A stretch of 64,000 bases of DNA, taken from the NCBI GenBank assembly GCA_024036415.1, contig JAMWET010001661.1:2612501-2676500 (forward strand). Direction: 5' to 3'. Source of the DNA: Prochilodus magdalenae. Lineage: Eukaryota; Chordata; Actinopteri; Characiformes; Prochilodontidae. Every line of letters begins with the position of its first letter. Position 1 is the first letter of the stretch. The translations under genes were made by a program, and so were the position numbers. The notes under the pieces were generated by a model. The model was not told the DNA's origin and made no database searches. It saw nothing but the letters and a program-made list of their open reading frames with translations. Positions 1 through 12,665 of the stretch are shown here, piece after piece.

Positions 1-2150
1 CTTTCAGTGGGAATGGCTCATGTTCTTCTTTAAACAAGACTAAAGTTGACTTTCTATTCATCGGATTCATACCTGAATGTTTCTTTCCACCTTAAACGCT
101 GCAGCATGTACAGGTGCCAGTAACTGCAGCACCATGTAAGGTGGAACAGAAAATTCACAAAATAAGCTAGAGAACAGGAAGCCAAGTTCAGCTCCCACAC
201 CTTTAACAAGGTCCTGGTTCCCCTTGGTTTGCATCAGAACCCCAACAGCAGCCTGTAAGAAGCAGCCATGCTGTGCGATGGTATCCGCCTTTGCTGGTTG
301 GAGCAGATGATCTTAAACTTAAAGAGTTTTATAGCGAGTAACTTTATTTTTTGTTGATGTTGAGATGGAAAGCAAGTATAAGTAATGTTAGCAGCTTCAA
401 GTACATAGCATAGTTCATTAAACAGTATGAAGACTGAGCGTATTGACATGTGTCTCACTGTAAACTAGCCAATCAGAGCACATCCAGCCAATCACAGCTC
501 ATCAAATAATTCATTATTTACCAATAAAGGGAAAACAGCCCGGTTTATTCTAGGATTACATCGTAGGGATGTAAATAGGCATGTAAAACCATAACTGGAA
601 TTTTTTCACATCAACCAAAGTCATATAACGTTTATGTAGGCTTTTATGACTTTTATGTAGAATCATTTAAAATACTGAATAAATGCATTCTGTGACACCT
701 TTAATATTTAATAATAACAGAATCTTATTAGAATTATTAATAGAATTAATCTATTTCCATTAACAGTTTCTGCCTGTTTTTCACCACCTGCTTATTGTAG
801 GATAGCTTGGTTTCCTGTCTGCATGATGTTCAGTTTTTAGCAGGTTTAATCGGTTTTAGGGTCAGTTGCCTGTTAAAGAGCTTTTTTGGTCAGCGTGGTC
901 AGACGAAAGTGAGTGGAGTTACAACCAAAAGGTGGAGTTACAATGGACTCAAATTATGTCAAATTACCTATTGCCATGGTGATAGCGTTCCTGGAATAGC
1001 GGTGGCATTCCTGGCGATGCCAGTTGTTATACAGTATGTACCGTCCCGGTATGGAGTTGTAGAGGTTCCTAATGGAGTCCTGTTATAATCCTTCCCATGC
1101 AGCTTGAATTTTCTCACACAGTTCCTGCAGATTTTGCAGTAGGGTTGGAGGAGGTAGAGTGACACCAGGTCTTGAGTGTATGAGTCAATCAGTATGTCAA
1201 CATGAAGTTTTACATGAAGTCTTAATTTAATCATACATGTGCAGTTATAATAAGACATAACATTAGTCTTCCGACCCGTCTTATGCTGCGTTCACACATT
1301 GGTAGTAGATGGATGATGGCAAACCAGTTACTCCACTGTTTTCAAAGGAGGCACAATGGAATTTCAGACACTGTATGTGGCAACATCCCACAGCCTGTAG
1401 CAGTAAGTGGATTGATTTTGATTTTATGAGTTTTTGTTTTTTTCAAAATGTCTCAGTGTTGATCCAGTATTATAAATTAATATAAAAGATTACAGATCAT
1501 CTAATTCTCCTCTGATAATCAGCTGTGTACTGTTTTAAGGTGCAAATGATTTTATAATGCAAACATGTGAACATAGCATCAGACTAACCCTGCATTCTAA
1601 CTCATCCAAATAAAAGATGAAATGATCAAAGTTATGTATCTGACGTTTCTGCTCCTTCTTTCTACTTTATACAAAGTAAGGTAAAGTGATTGACTGGACA
1701 CTAATGCGGAGAACAGCAACCTGTTTTTCTCCAATCAGAGAGCAGATTAAATGTAAACATGCAGAGAAATGAGGACTGCTTTTTTCTCAGAAGAATGCAA
1801 ACACAGAGAGAGCTGCTGGTGGAGAAATAAATCATTTAATATTGAAGGTGTTTTATGGCCCGGTGTTCAAAAACTACAGAACAAAGTGAGAATCTGTGGC
1901 GCTCTGCAGTGAGTTATGAAGGCTTTATTTAATATGGCTACAGACGAAAAATCTCTCAACACGTTTCAGTGTGAACTGTCATCAGGGAGAGTCACTGTTT
2001 TATTCTGTTTGAATGCCGGCCTGATATCAGAGCTGCTGTGGTGACAAATTTACATCACAGGGATGTTTGTGTACTAGTGTGATGTGTGTGTTTGGTGTGG
2101 GGCTTCAGTGTAGTGTAAATTCTCATCTGTGAGCCTACAGCAATCAGATT
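1..2150. other. Intergenic, mostly unrecognised; palindromic repeat near the start
   Basis: A short inverted repeat at 87-144 pairs CCACCTTA near 87 with TAAGGTGG ending at 144 and may be a small MITE. Related strings occur at 23130 and 23335. Two CCAAT boxes 19 bases apart lie at 469 and 488. The word CTGCGTTCACAC at about 1286 is common at the ends of teleost MITEs. The short ORFs here show no recognisable domain and are taken as chance. Confidence 0.4.
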
Positions 2151-2159
2151 CGCCCAGCT

Positions 2160-2632
2160 CTGGCCCTGACTCCACAATGCCTAATCTGCCTGAGCCTACC
2201 CTGACTCCACCCTGAATCTGCCAAAAGTCCACTGTGCCACTGACCTGGCTACACCCTAACTTTGTCCTTACTCTACCCTGACTTCACTTTGACTCCACCC
2301 TGACTTCACCTTGTACCTGCCCTGACACCACTCTGACTTCACCTTGAATCTGCTCTGTCCTCACTCTGGCTCTGCATGAATCTGCCCAGACCCCACTCTG
2401 ACTCTGTCCTGAATCTACCCTAACTCCACTCTGACTCCACCCTAAATTTGACATGACTCCACTGTGACTCTGCCCTGACCACACCCTGACTTTGCCCCAA
2501 CTCTACCCTGACTCCACTTTGACTCCTCAATGACTATAAGCTAAACCTGCCTGACTTCACTCTGACTCCGCCCTGAATCTAACCTGACTCCTCCTTGATT
2601 TTATCCTGACTCCACCCTAATACCACGCCATC
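2160..2632. repeat. Degenerate minisatellite (CTGACTCCACC-type units)
   Basis: Roughly 30 variants of an 11-to-12-base core such as CCCTGACTCCAC, with CCTGAATCTG interspersed. Strongly diverged, suggesting an old array. Confidence 0.85.
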
Positions 2633-2639
2633 TCCAACC

Positions 2640-3720
2640 TCTCATACTGTAACACATGCAGCTTATTCCTCATTAATTCTCTTATAAATACTCCACTGTT
2701 AAACCTGGCTCTTTGTAAACTCTTTTAAATCTCTGTTTCAAAAATCTCTCTTTCTCTTTCTTAATGTACCCGTGTTAATATCAAAAGTATTTAAACTTAG
2801 GAAAAAGGTAGAATCCTTATGCTTGACTATCGTTTTAAAATTTTGCAGGCAGAAAATTTAGGTACTACCATTAGCTAACCTTCTCAGATCAACAATCGTG
2901 CATGCGACATCAAAGGACATCGTACATAATAGAATAACTATCCTGTGAATGCTGCAGCCTGATTATTTAAATTGATGTTGACTCGTTCTGAGGGTGACTG
3001 TGCAGGTGGAGACGGTGACATAAGCGCTCTAGTCCTTTCTAGTTGTTCAGAACACATTGTAAAACGTTTTATGTTTAATCCTCTAGAATAAGCAGGAAAA
3101 ACAGATAGAGGGCCTCACCCCCCACTCCTCCACCCGCCCCCAAGTCATTCCACTCTGCATGATTAGCCTATTTATCACCGCCGGCTCTTTATTACACCAG
3201 AATAGCTCTTCCATTTACACTGGAGCAATTCAAGCAAAGTTAATCAAACAACCTGATAAAAAGGCAAAATAAATGAAAACTGGCTGAAGGAACAGAAGCT
3301 CAGGAGAACTGACCTCAGACGAGCAGAGAGCAGAACACGCGCATAAATTACCGGACAAATAGCGTCTGAAAGGAGGATCAGACTAATCCAGGAGAAGCTG
3401 TGTAACAGAAAGACCGTCATTAATCACCATAGCAGACAGTTTCCTCCTGCCCACCTGCACATGCTCCGCACACCTGAGCAGGTGCTGCTGACCAGCTGAG
3501 GTCCAGATAGACCAAAACACCCACCATCCACAGGCCTCTCACACACTCCTCAGAACAGAACATAATAAGAACCATGAATCTTTAAAATGATCTTTAATAT
3601 TATTTGTGTTAGCCTTTAATCTTACTGGATTCAAACTGGTAGCTGGTAAATACCCCTTTCACACAGGAAATATTCAAAATTCTAAATGACAAATACAAAA
3701 ATACACATGTAGAAAACACT
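2640..3720. other. Intergenic, with a non-repetitive block that may be conserved
   Basis: No gene is seen. From about 3120 to 3480 the sequence is complex and free of simple repeats, with homeodomain-type words such as ATTAGC and CTTTATTACA. That composition resembles conserved non-coding elements, but conservation cannot be tested here. Confidence 0.25.
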
Positions 3721-3799
3721 TTACACAATGATTCCTATATTTAATTAATTAGGATTTTACTTTAGGTTGAATGAGGGTTACCATTAACAATAAATGATA

Positions 3800-4145
3800 A
3801 TAAATTTTGACTGATATGGGTAATATTCATTGAGCTACCCATACAGAAGTAGTTTCTCTCAGTATGGCATCGGGCCACCATGTTTGTTAATGCAGCTCGT
3901 TGGTCTTCTCCACCAAGAAAAAATCGGGACTTGTCACTTAAGATGACCCGCACCATTCTGCCAATGGTGCTGCTCATGAAGGGCATCACTGTTCGCTGAA
4001 TGTCCACAACTGTGGCTGTTGGGTTGTTCAAATACAGCTATTAGGCCCATTGCTGCTTATGTCACATGCATAGCTAAGCATGAAACGTGGAACATTCACA
4101 TGTCTCACAATATCAAACCTACCCACCAAGTCTGCTGATTCCTTC
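3800..4145 (-). pseudogene. Tc1/mariner-like transposon relic (copy A)
   Basis: The minus strand reads VILSDKSRFFLGGEDQ, similar to the first catalytic-Asp motif of Tc1-like transposases (SDESRF), followed by decayed sequence. The segment also matches three other places by nucleotide. Its start (ACTGATATGGGTAATATT, then TTGAGCTAC and CATACAGAAGTAG) recurs at 59977, and in reverse orientation at 22735 and 27770. It is broken and non-functional. The superfamily call is moderate. Confidence 0.5.
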
Positions 4146-4299
4146 AGGGTGCAACGGTTTGTGTATCTGTTCTCTTGATGTTGAATGTATAACACTTTCT
4201 AAATGTAGGTGCTGTGATATAATTTGAGGTGTGTTCTACAGTTTCTCCTTTCAAACTGGAAACATAAAAAATTCTATCTATACTAACAGGAAACACTCG

Positions 4300-4341
4300 C
4301 ACGCATGTGCACTCGCACGCACACACAAACACCCACACACT

Positions 4342-4387
<46 letters not shown>

Positions 4388-4583
4388 GTGATTTATTTAT
4401 TTATTTATTTTGGTTGGGTGGGTGGGTTTGGGGGTGATAAATGAGCCACTCTCCAAAACTTACAGCAATAACACCTAAAATAATGGGGATTGACCTCCAA
4501 GCACTGACCCTCACACACTGGCAGTGATACACACACAGACAGACGCATACACACACACACACACATAGACCCACACACACACA
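4300..4583. repeat. CA microsatellites with ATTT and GGGT runs
   Basis: A (CA)n tract up to 4383 is followed by ATTTATTTATTTATTTT and GGTTGGGTGGGTGGGTTTGG, with a second CA tract at 4530-4583. The Cys/Val-rich open frames on both strands are products of the dinucleotide repeat. Confidence 0.95.
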
Positions 4584-4599
4584 ATTCACCTGATGTGCT

Positions 4600-5400
4600 T
4601 AAATCTTTTATTGATCCACACAATCTGAAAGGAATTCCAGATTAAAGGTCTGAATTACAGAATTTTCAATTTATAGAAAACATAGCCTGTTTGTGGCTTT
4701 GCACTGTGTATAAATCATAAATATTTTATGAATTGTGTACATTGACACTTAAGATTCCTCTTTTTGCAGCATTGTCTTCCATTGTTGTTGAAGATAGACA
4801 AACTCACCTTTTGCCTTTTTACAGTACTTATACCTTATTGGTCGGTTTAGAGTTAAGCACCTAAATGTCTGAACACCTGATGGCCATGACTGATCAGTTG
4901 GTTTACAGGTGGTGCAAGAGAAAATGATTTTATGTTCGATTTCTGGGTCTGATGTAGAGAAATGTGAGACATGATGCTTTGGTTAATATGTGAGGCTGAG
5001 AATGTGTTAATAGTTCTGCAGATCTGGGCTTTTTGAGTTTTGCTCCTGAGATTCAGGTTTCACTAAGTGTGTGTTATATTTCATTGTAGCATGTAAGCAG
5101 TTGTAAAAAGACTCTGCAGTTTGTGTTGATGCAGTTTTAGATTCACTGTTAAAATGTCTCTGGTGCATTGAGAGATGCTCCACTGCTGTTTTTTATTTCA
5201 GTGAGTTTTTATGACCACTCTGCCTGACCTGGTCTTTATAGGGCTGTTCTGTGCTGTGAGGGTCAAACACTAACAGGGCAGGGTCAACACTTGCAGTACT
5301 GCAGCGTTCCTACAGCAGTCAGGAATCGATACCAAACACACAGATATTTCTCTCTATTGTAAAAACAAACTCTGTCTAGCAGAAATACATACAAAAATTC
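4600..5400. other. Intergenic, nothing recognised
   Basis: Unique-looking AT-rich sequence with no ORF, RNA gene or element that I can support. Confidence 0.5.
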
Positions 5401-5404
5401 AGTT

Positions 5405-5458
5405 CACATCAATTACACATCAATTACACATTAATTACACATCAATTACACATCAATG
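5405..5458. repeat. 11-bp tandem repeat
   Basis: Five copies of ACACATCAATT, one with a single change. Confidence 0.9.
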
Positions 5459-5489
5459 AAAAAAATTACAAGTAACACCAAGTCTCTAT

Positions 5490-6165
5490 AGCTGACTGTG
5501 AGTGTTTTCAGGTGTGTGTGCTTTATGTGTAGACGTGTGGGCAGTTGTATGTCCACATTTGTGTGTGTATTTATTTGCGTGTGTTCAGGTGTGCTTATGT
5601 GTGTGTGTGTGTGAATGTGTGCAGTTGTGTAGAAGTGTGGGTTCAGGGGTATGGAGGCATGTGTGTGGGTGTATGTTCAGGTGTTTGTGTTGGTGTGGTT
5701 AGGTGCGTACAGGTATAAATGCTTATATAAAGGTATGTAGAGGTCTGGGTGCCAGTGTGTGTTTATGAGTGTGTTCAGGTGAGTTTTCAGGTGTTACAGT
5801 GTGTGGATGTGGGTTCAGGAGAATGTGTTCAGGGGGTTGGACATGTGCATACAAGTGTTCAGGCACATGCAGGTGTGCATGATGTGTGAGCAGGTGCATT
5901 CAGGTGCAAGATGTGTGTTCAGATGCGTGTGCAGGTATGTTCTGGAGGCTGTTCAGGTGTGTGTTTTTAAATTTGTTCATGTGTGTGAAGGTGTGTGTAG
6001 GCGTGTTCAGGAGGATACGGTTAGGTGTGTGGAGGTGTTTGTCCCAGTGATTGTTTAGGTATGTTCAGGTGCATATAGGTGTGTGTTATCAAGTGTGTGT
6101 GCAACTGTGTTCAGGTTAGTGTTCACATGTGTGTAGGTGTGTGTTCAGGTGTGTTTGATGACCTG
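5490..6165. repeat. GTGTTCAGGTG minisatellite
   Basis: Many degenerate copies of a unit around GTGTTCAGGTGTGTGT. It produces Cys/Val-rich open frames on the + strand that should not be read as proteins. Confidence 0.85.
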
Positions 6166-6169
6166 TTTA

Positions 6170-6670
6170 CTTCTGTCCTGCCTGTGTCTGACTGGTTATG
6201 TCCAGTCGTTGCTGTACTGGTCAGGAAAGCATATTTTTGACGTTTGTTCAATCTCAGTGATACGTCCGTGTAAAGACTGTGTGAAGTCTGTGTGGTTTAA
6301 ACTCAGGCATTTCTCAAGAGCTGTATTATAAAGTGTTCTAAGTTCTAAGCTCCGGTATATACAGTATTTGCGTAAAAGTATGTGAATGGTAAGGGAGGAT
6401 GACCGCCTGCATGGACTTAGACATAAACGAAACAGAGTGTGTAATGAAGAATGCGGGGGAAGTTCATTATACTTCAGTTGACTGTCTGACCTCATTAGGG
6501 GCAATGGACCTTCTCAGGGTTTTCAATGACCACTTAACCGGCCACAGACGGTCCACCTCAAATCCTTCACTGTGGGAGGTTATCTCATGTGATATAGAAA
6601 AAAAGGAGGAGGAGGAGCAGAGCAACTCCTGACCTGTCTTTAGTGTTTAGTGTCAGTTTGAGCTGTGTGT
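6170..6670. other. Unique spacer between two arrays
   Basis: Overlapping open frames on both strands (6196-6504 minus, 6399-6632 plus) have no recognisable domain. The plus frame reads as ordinary non-repetitive residues with acidic stretches but has no supporting context. Confidence 0.3.
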
Positions 6671-6674
6671 GTTA

Positions 6675-7625
6675 CTGTACTGTACAGTGTAATGATTACA
6701 GTAACACTATGGTTATCACAGTATTGTTATTATCAGTACAGTAATGACATTACAGTAGCTCTATCGTCTGTATAATAACTATAACGGTATTGTCACTGCA
6801 GACACTGTGGTCACTTCAGTAAATATGATCATCACAGTAGCCCAGTTATTACTACAGTAATTATCGGCACTACAGTAACCACAGACTTTATAGTACAGCT
6901 ATAGTCATTACAGTAACACTATGTATACTACAGTAATTATCAGCACTACAGTAGCACTATGTGATACTATGGTCACTGAATATAGTCGCTACAATAACAC
7001 TATTATCATTAAACTAAAACTATGGTCACTACAGTAACACCATGTTCACCAAAGTCCACCACCATGTTCACCACAGTATGGTCCACTATGGTCATTACAA
7101 TAACACTATGTCCACTACTGTAATTAAGGTCACTACAGTTACACTATGGCCACTCAGCATGGACACTACAGTAACATTACAGACATTAGACTAACACTAT
7201 GGTCACTCAGTAACACCACATGTTCACCATGGTGTCTATGGTTATTACAGTAACACTGTGTCATTACAGTAATGTTATGGTCACTACAGTAACACCATGT
7301 TCACCACAGTGTCTATGGTCATTACAGTAACACTGTATCATTACAGTATTGTTATGGTCACTACAGTAACACCATGTTCACCACAGTGTCCATGGTCATT
7401 ACAGTAACACTGTATCATTACAGTATTGTTATGGTCACTACAGTAACACCATGTTCACCACAGTGTCCATGGTCATTACAGTAACACTGTATCATTACAG
7501 TAATGTTATGGTCACTACAGTAACACCATGTTCACCACAGTGTCTATGGTCATTACAGTAACACTGTATCATTACAGTATTGTTATGATCACTACAGTAA
7601 CACCATGTTCACCACAGTGACACTC
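6675..7625. repeat. ATTACAGTAACACTATGGTCACT satellite, left part, with 77-bp homogenised units
   Basis: A short motif of the form TACAGTAACACTATGGTCAC is repeated in degenerate form from 6675. From about 7240 to 7618 the array becomes a regular 77-bp period: GGTCATTACAGTAACACTGT begins at 7317, 7394, 7471 and 7548. The array resumes at 8891 after a LINE insertion. Confidence 0.92.
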
Positions 7626-7639
7626 TAGAATCTTTAAGG

Positions 7640-8890
7640 AGCAACCTACAAGTCATCTTTATGAAAACTCCATCCTGTCTGCAACCACGCTGGTTGTAAA
7701 TGGTCTCTGCATGGCCTTAGAGAGGAAGAAATGCTGTGCTGCCATTATATTGATTTAACAAAAGCTTTTGACACCGTTGATCTTCTGTTGGGATACTTAC
7801 AAAAGAGTGGCCTTAGTAATAATGCAAAGCAATGGGCCCAAAATTACCTCTCAGACAAGAAACAGTGTGTGTTGCTGGGTAACCGTAAGTCTAATTTAGC
7901 CCCAGTAGCCAAAGAAGCCCCCAAAGGCTCAATTTTGGGTCCAGTTTTATTTAATTTATATATCAATGATCTCGCCGCCTCCGCCTCGGACTGCAAAGTG
8001 CACCTGTATGCAGATGACACTATTTTATACTGTTCAGCTGAATCTGCGCAGGCCGCATTAGAAAACCTCCAGTGCTACAGACCGCTCTGTTCAAGCACAA
8101 ATGCTAAAAAAAAGTTCATGCTGTTTTCCAGATGTTCAGATATTGATCTCAACACTGTAATTTGTTTTACTACCCTTACAGGATTCAGCATGGAGCAAGT
8201 CACAAAGTATGAGTACCTTGGCATTTGGCTGGACGACAAACTTTCATTTGAATCACATATTAATAAACTAGTCAGAAAGTGCAGACAGGGACTTGGCTTC
8301 CTTTATTGGAATAAATCTTATTTACCTGTGTTTCCCGGAAAGGAATTGTGGAGGCACCCTTACTATCAGTCCTGGACTATGGTGATGTAGTTTATAGACA
8401 TGGATCCACCAGTACTCTTAAACCACTAGACTCAATCTATCATTCCACTCTGAGATTTATTACTGACGACCCTTACAGCACTACTGCAGACTGTACAAAT
8501 AGGTGGTTGGCCCTCACTAGCAGCACAACGGGAAACACGCTGGCATATTTTTATATATAAATCACTTTCTGGCCATTTGCCAGCTTATATCTCTGCTATG
8601 ATGTCTATAAATAGCAGTAATTATCAGACTCGCTCTAGTAACTGGATCACCTGTCAGGTACCTAGAGTTTCTACTGATCTGGGAAAATCTGCTTTAAGCT
8701 ACAGTGCACCAGTGAGCTGGAATTCACTACAGGAGTCTCTAAAACTCAGATCGCTGGATCGATGGTGATACTTTTAGTTTCTGGCTACCATCAAAAAGCC
8801 TGTAAATGGTTTTACTGAGTTTATCATGTCGTTTATTATTTAAAAATATATTTTTTTTATGTTTTTATTCTTATGTTTGTTATTTTATTA
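7640..8890 (+). pseudogene. Non-LTR retrotransposon (CR1/L2/Rex1-like) reverse transcriptase fragment, 5'-truncated and frameshifted
   Basis: Decayed copy of a LINE reverse transcriptase. In order it shows the FIDLTKAFDTVD-type motif (about 7750-7780), KGSILGPVLFNLYINDL (about 7925-7970), the catalytic YADD (8006-8017) and a C-terminal region beginning SVLDYGDVVYRH (about 8360) and ending GKSALSYSAPVSWNSLQ (about 8680-8735). The frame changes near 7750, 8340 and 8555. Part of the segment after YADD is missing. The 3' tail is T-rich. The element interrupts the 77-bp satellite, and the six-base string TAGAAT occurs on both sides (7626, 8889) as a possible target-site duplication. The clade is inferred from remembered motifs. 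Confidence 0.85.
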
Positions 8891-9395
8891 GAATGGTCAC
8901 TACAGCAACGCTATCTTCATTACAGTAACCCTATGGTCACTAAGCATAGTCAACACAGTATAACTCACTTAGTCATTACACTATAAAACTATGGTCACTA
9001 CAGAAGCACTGTGATCATTAAAGTAACTATGTTCATTACACCAACACTATGGTCACTCGACATGGTCACTACAGTAACACTACAGTCTCTATAGTAACAC
9101 TATGGTCACTCAGCATGATCATTACAGTAACGCTCACTCAGTCATTACACTAACACTATTGTCACTACAGAAACCCACTATGCTTATTACAGTATCACTG
9201 ATGCCATTACAGGTCACTACAGTGAAACTATGTCCATTACAGTAAAACTATGTCCACTACAGTAACTGGTCACTACAATACTAAAGTGATATTATGGTGA
9301 TCACAGTGACACTATTATCGCAGTATCACTACAGTAATAGTGCAAAATTAACTACAGTAATTATGGTAACGTCAGTCATTTTGGTCGCTGTACAG
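8891..9395. repeat. ATTACAGTAACACTATGGTCACT satellite, right part
   Basis: Continuation of the array that begins at 6675. These copies are more degenerate, and the 77-bp homogenised form is absent. Confidence 0.88.
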
Positions 9396-10150
9396 TAATA
9401 GCTGCATGGAATTAATCAATAATTGTTTTTCAGCTTTATTAGCTCAGTGATGCTCTCAGTCTTGCAGGTTTTGTATTAATTGATATTCGTTCTTCAGACG
9501 TGTTAGCTACATGAACTTACACACCACAAACTATGATTCATCTGTTTTAATGACCATATACAGATTTCAGCTTCTGCCATAAGTCATCTGTGAAGGACCT
9601 CTGACTGTATCTGTGAACATTCAGGAGAAAAACAAAGAGTTAGAGCATCTGTTTTGTTTGTGTCATAATCAAATAATTTCTCAAGCCTTCATCTTTTAAA
9701 CACTTGCTTACATTTTTGTTTTCCTTGAACCTGCTTCAAATGCACCCAAAATCCCTCTGTTTTTTAAGATACAATGCAGGTCATTCAGAGGCCTGAAGGG
9801 TCACTGGGTGTGACCCCCTACATTCCCATAGATGTGAAACTTTTACTAATTATGTGTTTTTAAAACCCAGCACCTAGTTTCTGCTCCTAAATGACACATT
9901 CTCTGAATAACTAGTGCACGTTTGTCCAGATCTAACCTGTACACGTTCATAAATAAATAAATAAATAAATACCCAGAAGGTGCGACCTACTTTATAGTGG
10001 TGAGACCATCAGATGTTCTGGAATAGTTATATAACTTACACTACACTCTCATTACTCTTACATGTCTTACATAGCGCAGCATGGCATAGCCTTTATGGTA
10101 ACAGGGAGGTTGACATCAATCCATTTGTTGTGACTCTGTGCTCTTTAACC
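9396..10150. other. Intergenic, one AAAT tract
   Basis: Unique-looking sequence with an AAAT microsatellite at 9948-9970. No gene seen. Confidence 0.5.
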
Positions 10151-10157
10151 TTAACCT

Positions 10158-10159
10158 CT

Positions 10160-10223
<64 letters not shown>

Positions 10224-10273
10224 GTGTTTGCATGTGTGTGTGTGTGTGTGTATGGGTGTGTGTGTGTGTGTAG

Positions 10274-10315
<42 letters not shown>

Positions 10316-10372
10316 GTGTGTGTGTGTGTGTGTGTATGGGTGTATGTGTGTGTGTGTGTGTATGTGTGTGAT
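10158..10372. repeat. Long interrupted TG microsatellite
   Basis: About 215 bases of TG repeats with TATG and GGTG interruptions. Four long open frames (two per strand) arise purely from it. A sequence of this kind can adopt Z-DNA. Confidence 0.97.
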
Positions 10373-10599
10373 CTATGCAGTAACACACTTTATCAGCAAT
10401 AAAGAGACCCTCCAAGCAAAATGAAAAATTGAACCATTTGTTGTAAATATGCCTCATCTACTACAGCGCTTTCAAGAGTGACAGTTTCCAGTTTATAGAT
10501 GAGGGCACCCCCCTTCTGGTGATGTGTCTTGAAGGTGAGGGGATCTTTTGATAAGCTTTATGTTTTTGTTAGCTTGTGAAGACAAAGGGAGCCCAACAC

Positions 10600-11130
10600 T
10601 GCAAAAATGTTATGGTGTGTCCAGCGAAATTTACCAGTTTTTATTTATTTATTATTTTTTTGCCAATATGTTAATATAGTAGTACCCTCATGTCCTGCAG
10701 ATGGCGCTGCACAATGATGATGAGACTATAAATCCTGCGGGCGAGTGATGAGATTCATAAATTGAGAAGAGGTCGTACAGTGCAGTGAATGTCGCATTCA
10801 TAGTGTGGTAAATGGCTCCAAAGCAGATGTTAATGATTGACTGAAAGGAGAAATTGCATTTGGGAATTACAAAGACTATGGTGTGAAGGAAGTAACTGAA
10901 TCTTTAGGTGTATGGAAGCGTATGGTCATACGGGTCTACCAGCAGTGGCTAAAATCCCAGTCTACAGGAAATTCTCCTCAGAACTGTGGCAGGGTAGGCA
11001 TCCACCAAATCTGACCCAACTGCACAATTTTGGTAAGAGTGGCTGAACATTGATGTGGTAGACATACAGAAATCCGTCCAGACCAGCTGTTCTTTGTGCT
11101 CATGAAGGCATTATAGGCTAGTAGGTACGT
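10600..11130 (+). pseudogene. Tc1-like transposase relic, helix-turn-helix part
   Basis: The + strand frame from about 10840 reads FGNYKDYGVKEVTESLGV, then IRVYQQWLKSQSTGN and SPQNCGRVG. This resembles the N-terminal DNA-binding region of IS630/Tc1-family transposases: HTH, then a basic Gly-Arg stretch. It ends in a stop after about 55 codons and continues as decayed sequence. No inverted ends were identified. Confidence 0.5.
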
Positions 11131-11860
11131 TTCAGTCACAGGAAACTGATTTTCAGTCAGGTTTTACTTTTAAATATGATTGATGTATATTTTTCATTTT
11201 CAGATTGTTGGCAGCTCATATAACAATTTTATTATATAAATGTATTTATTGACATTTATTAGTGGTTATAAGTGATTTTAATAAGTCAAATGATCTCACT
11301 ATATTGGCAGAGAGCATTTTAGCATTTAGCATGCTAGTTTCTAGTTTCTTACAACAAGCAAAAGTATTTGCCAAGATAGAAAACAACTTAGACCTACTAA
11401 AATCGCTTAAAACTAAATGTCTAGAAATAAGTTGAAAATCTAATAGCATGAGTTTACAATAATCTCAAAATGAGAAATATTTAAGACTAATTCACTTGCC
11501 AGCAGGGCTGAGTAGTAATGGAACACATGTAACATAAGCAGGATACGAAACGAAGGTAAAGGTAATTGGCAGAACTGCGCTAAAGCCACACATAATTTTA
11601 AAATGTTTTTTTTTTTTTTTTTTTGCTTTAATCTCTGTTTGTAACATGATTTGCATATTGTCTGAATCTACAGCACCTAACTTTTCTTTTTTGCTGTTCT
11701 TTTATCGAACAAATGTGTGGCTGTGACCGAATTGGCAGCTCTCTGTCCAACATTCCTAGCCTGCTCGGCCACTCATACAGCACTAAAATCATTATTCTGC
11801 TTCTATGTGATGTTAACAGGACCCAAAACCTCACAGACGAAAAAGTGTGCAGGACGTGAA
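11131..11860. other. Intergenic, poly(T) run
   Basis: AT-rich sequence with a T18-type run at about 11606. No recognised element. Confidence 0.45.
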
Positions 11861-11867
11861 AAGGACA

Positions 11868-11999
11868 GAAGGAGGAACAAATAGGACAGATGGAGGAAGG
11901 ACAGATGGATGAATAAATAGGACAGATGGAGGAAGGACAGATGGAGGAATAAATAGGACAGATGGAGGAAGGACAGATGGAGGAATAAATAGACAGACG
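11868..11999. repeat. GGACAGATGGAGGAA minisatellite
   Basis: Alternating GGACAGATGGAGGAATAAATA and GGACAGATGGAGGA units, about seven copies. Confidence 0.92.
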
Positions 12000-12382
12000 G
12001 ACAGTGCATATTGGTCATTTTTTGGTCGTTGGAACATTATTCAATGGGTTTACGTACTGCTTGTTTACAGTCAGAGTAATGCAGTCAGGTACATGTACAC
12101 TGTATTATGTGACCACTGACACTGCTGATGGGGCAGATAAATAAAATAGTAGATAACAGAATTCTGCACAACCACCACATATAAACCTCTAGTTTAACGG
12201 CAGAACTCCATCTAAACTCCTTAAACTGCAGGCAGGTCGGGTGGAGAGGCAGTTCTCAGTGTGTGTTAGGAGAGTTTCGCTGGGGCACAGGGGTCTCAGA
12301 GCTGAGAGATGGTGCTAACCTTTAGGTTTAAGCTTTTGAGAAGCAAGTGGACAGCCTGAACCTTCTGACCTTTCTGTTTCAG

Positions 12383-12439
12383 CAGAGACGAAGAAGACAA
12401 ACTGATGCGTGAGACCAACTCGGACTGAACTTTCGCTTG
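12383..12439 (+). other. Exon-like segment with strong splice sites
   Basis: A 57-base segment follows the pyrimidine-rich acceptor TTTCTGTTTCAG (a CAGCAG tandem acceptor) and ends at TTG|GTGAGTAC, a near-perfect donor. All three frames contain a stop, although one reads RDEEDKLMRETNSD before it. It could be a non-coding or terminal exon of an unrecognised transcript, or chance. Confidence 0.25.
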
Positions 12440-12665
12440 GTGAGTACAGAGTGTGTTAAGAGCACTCTACACCCAATAAACACAGTCAGATCAGAAGGAC
12501 AGGTTTGAAATGGTAATGCACAGTCAGGGTTAGCTGCTCACTCACTTTCCCCTCAGCGAAATAACAGAGGAGCCCTTTTTCTTTTAACATTTTTGACACG
12601 AGGAGTTTGCCTGATGTATAAGGGTGCTCCTCTCTTGATTTCCCAAAATGCCCTCTGCTCTGCAG

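Noticed and set aside
10013..10457. Several Cys/Val or His/Thr repeat frames
   Set aside because: All arise from a TG/CA microsatellite.
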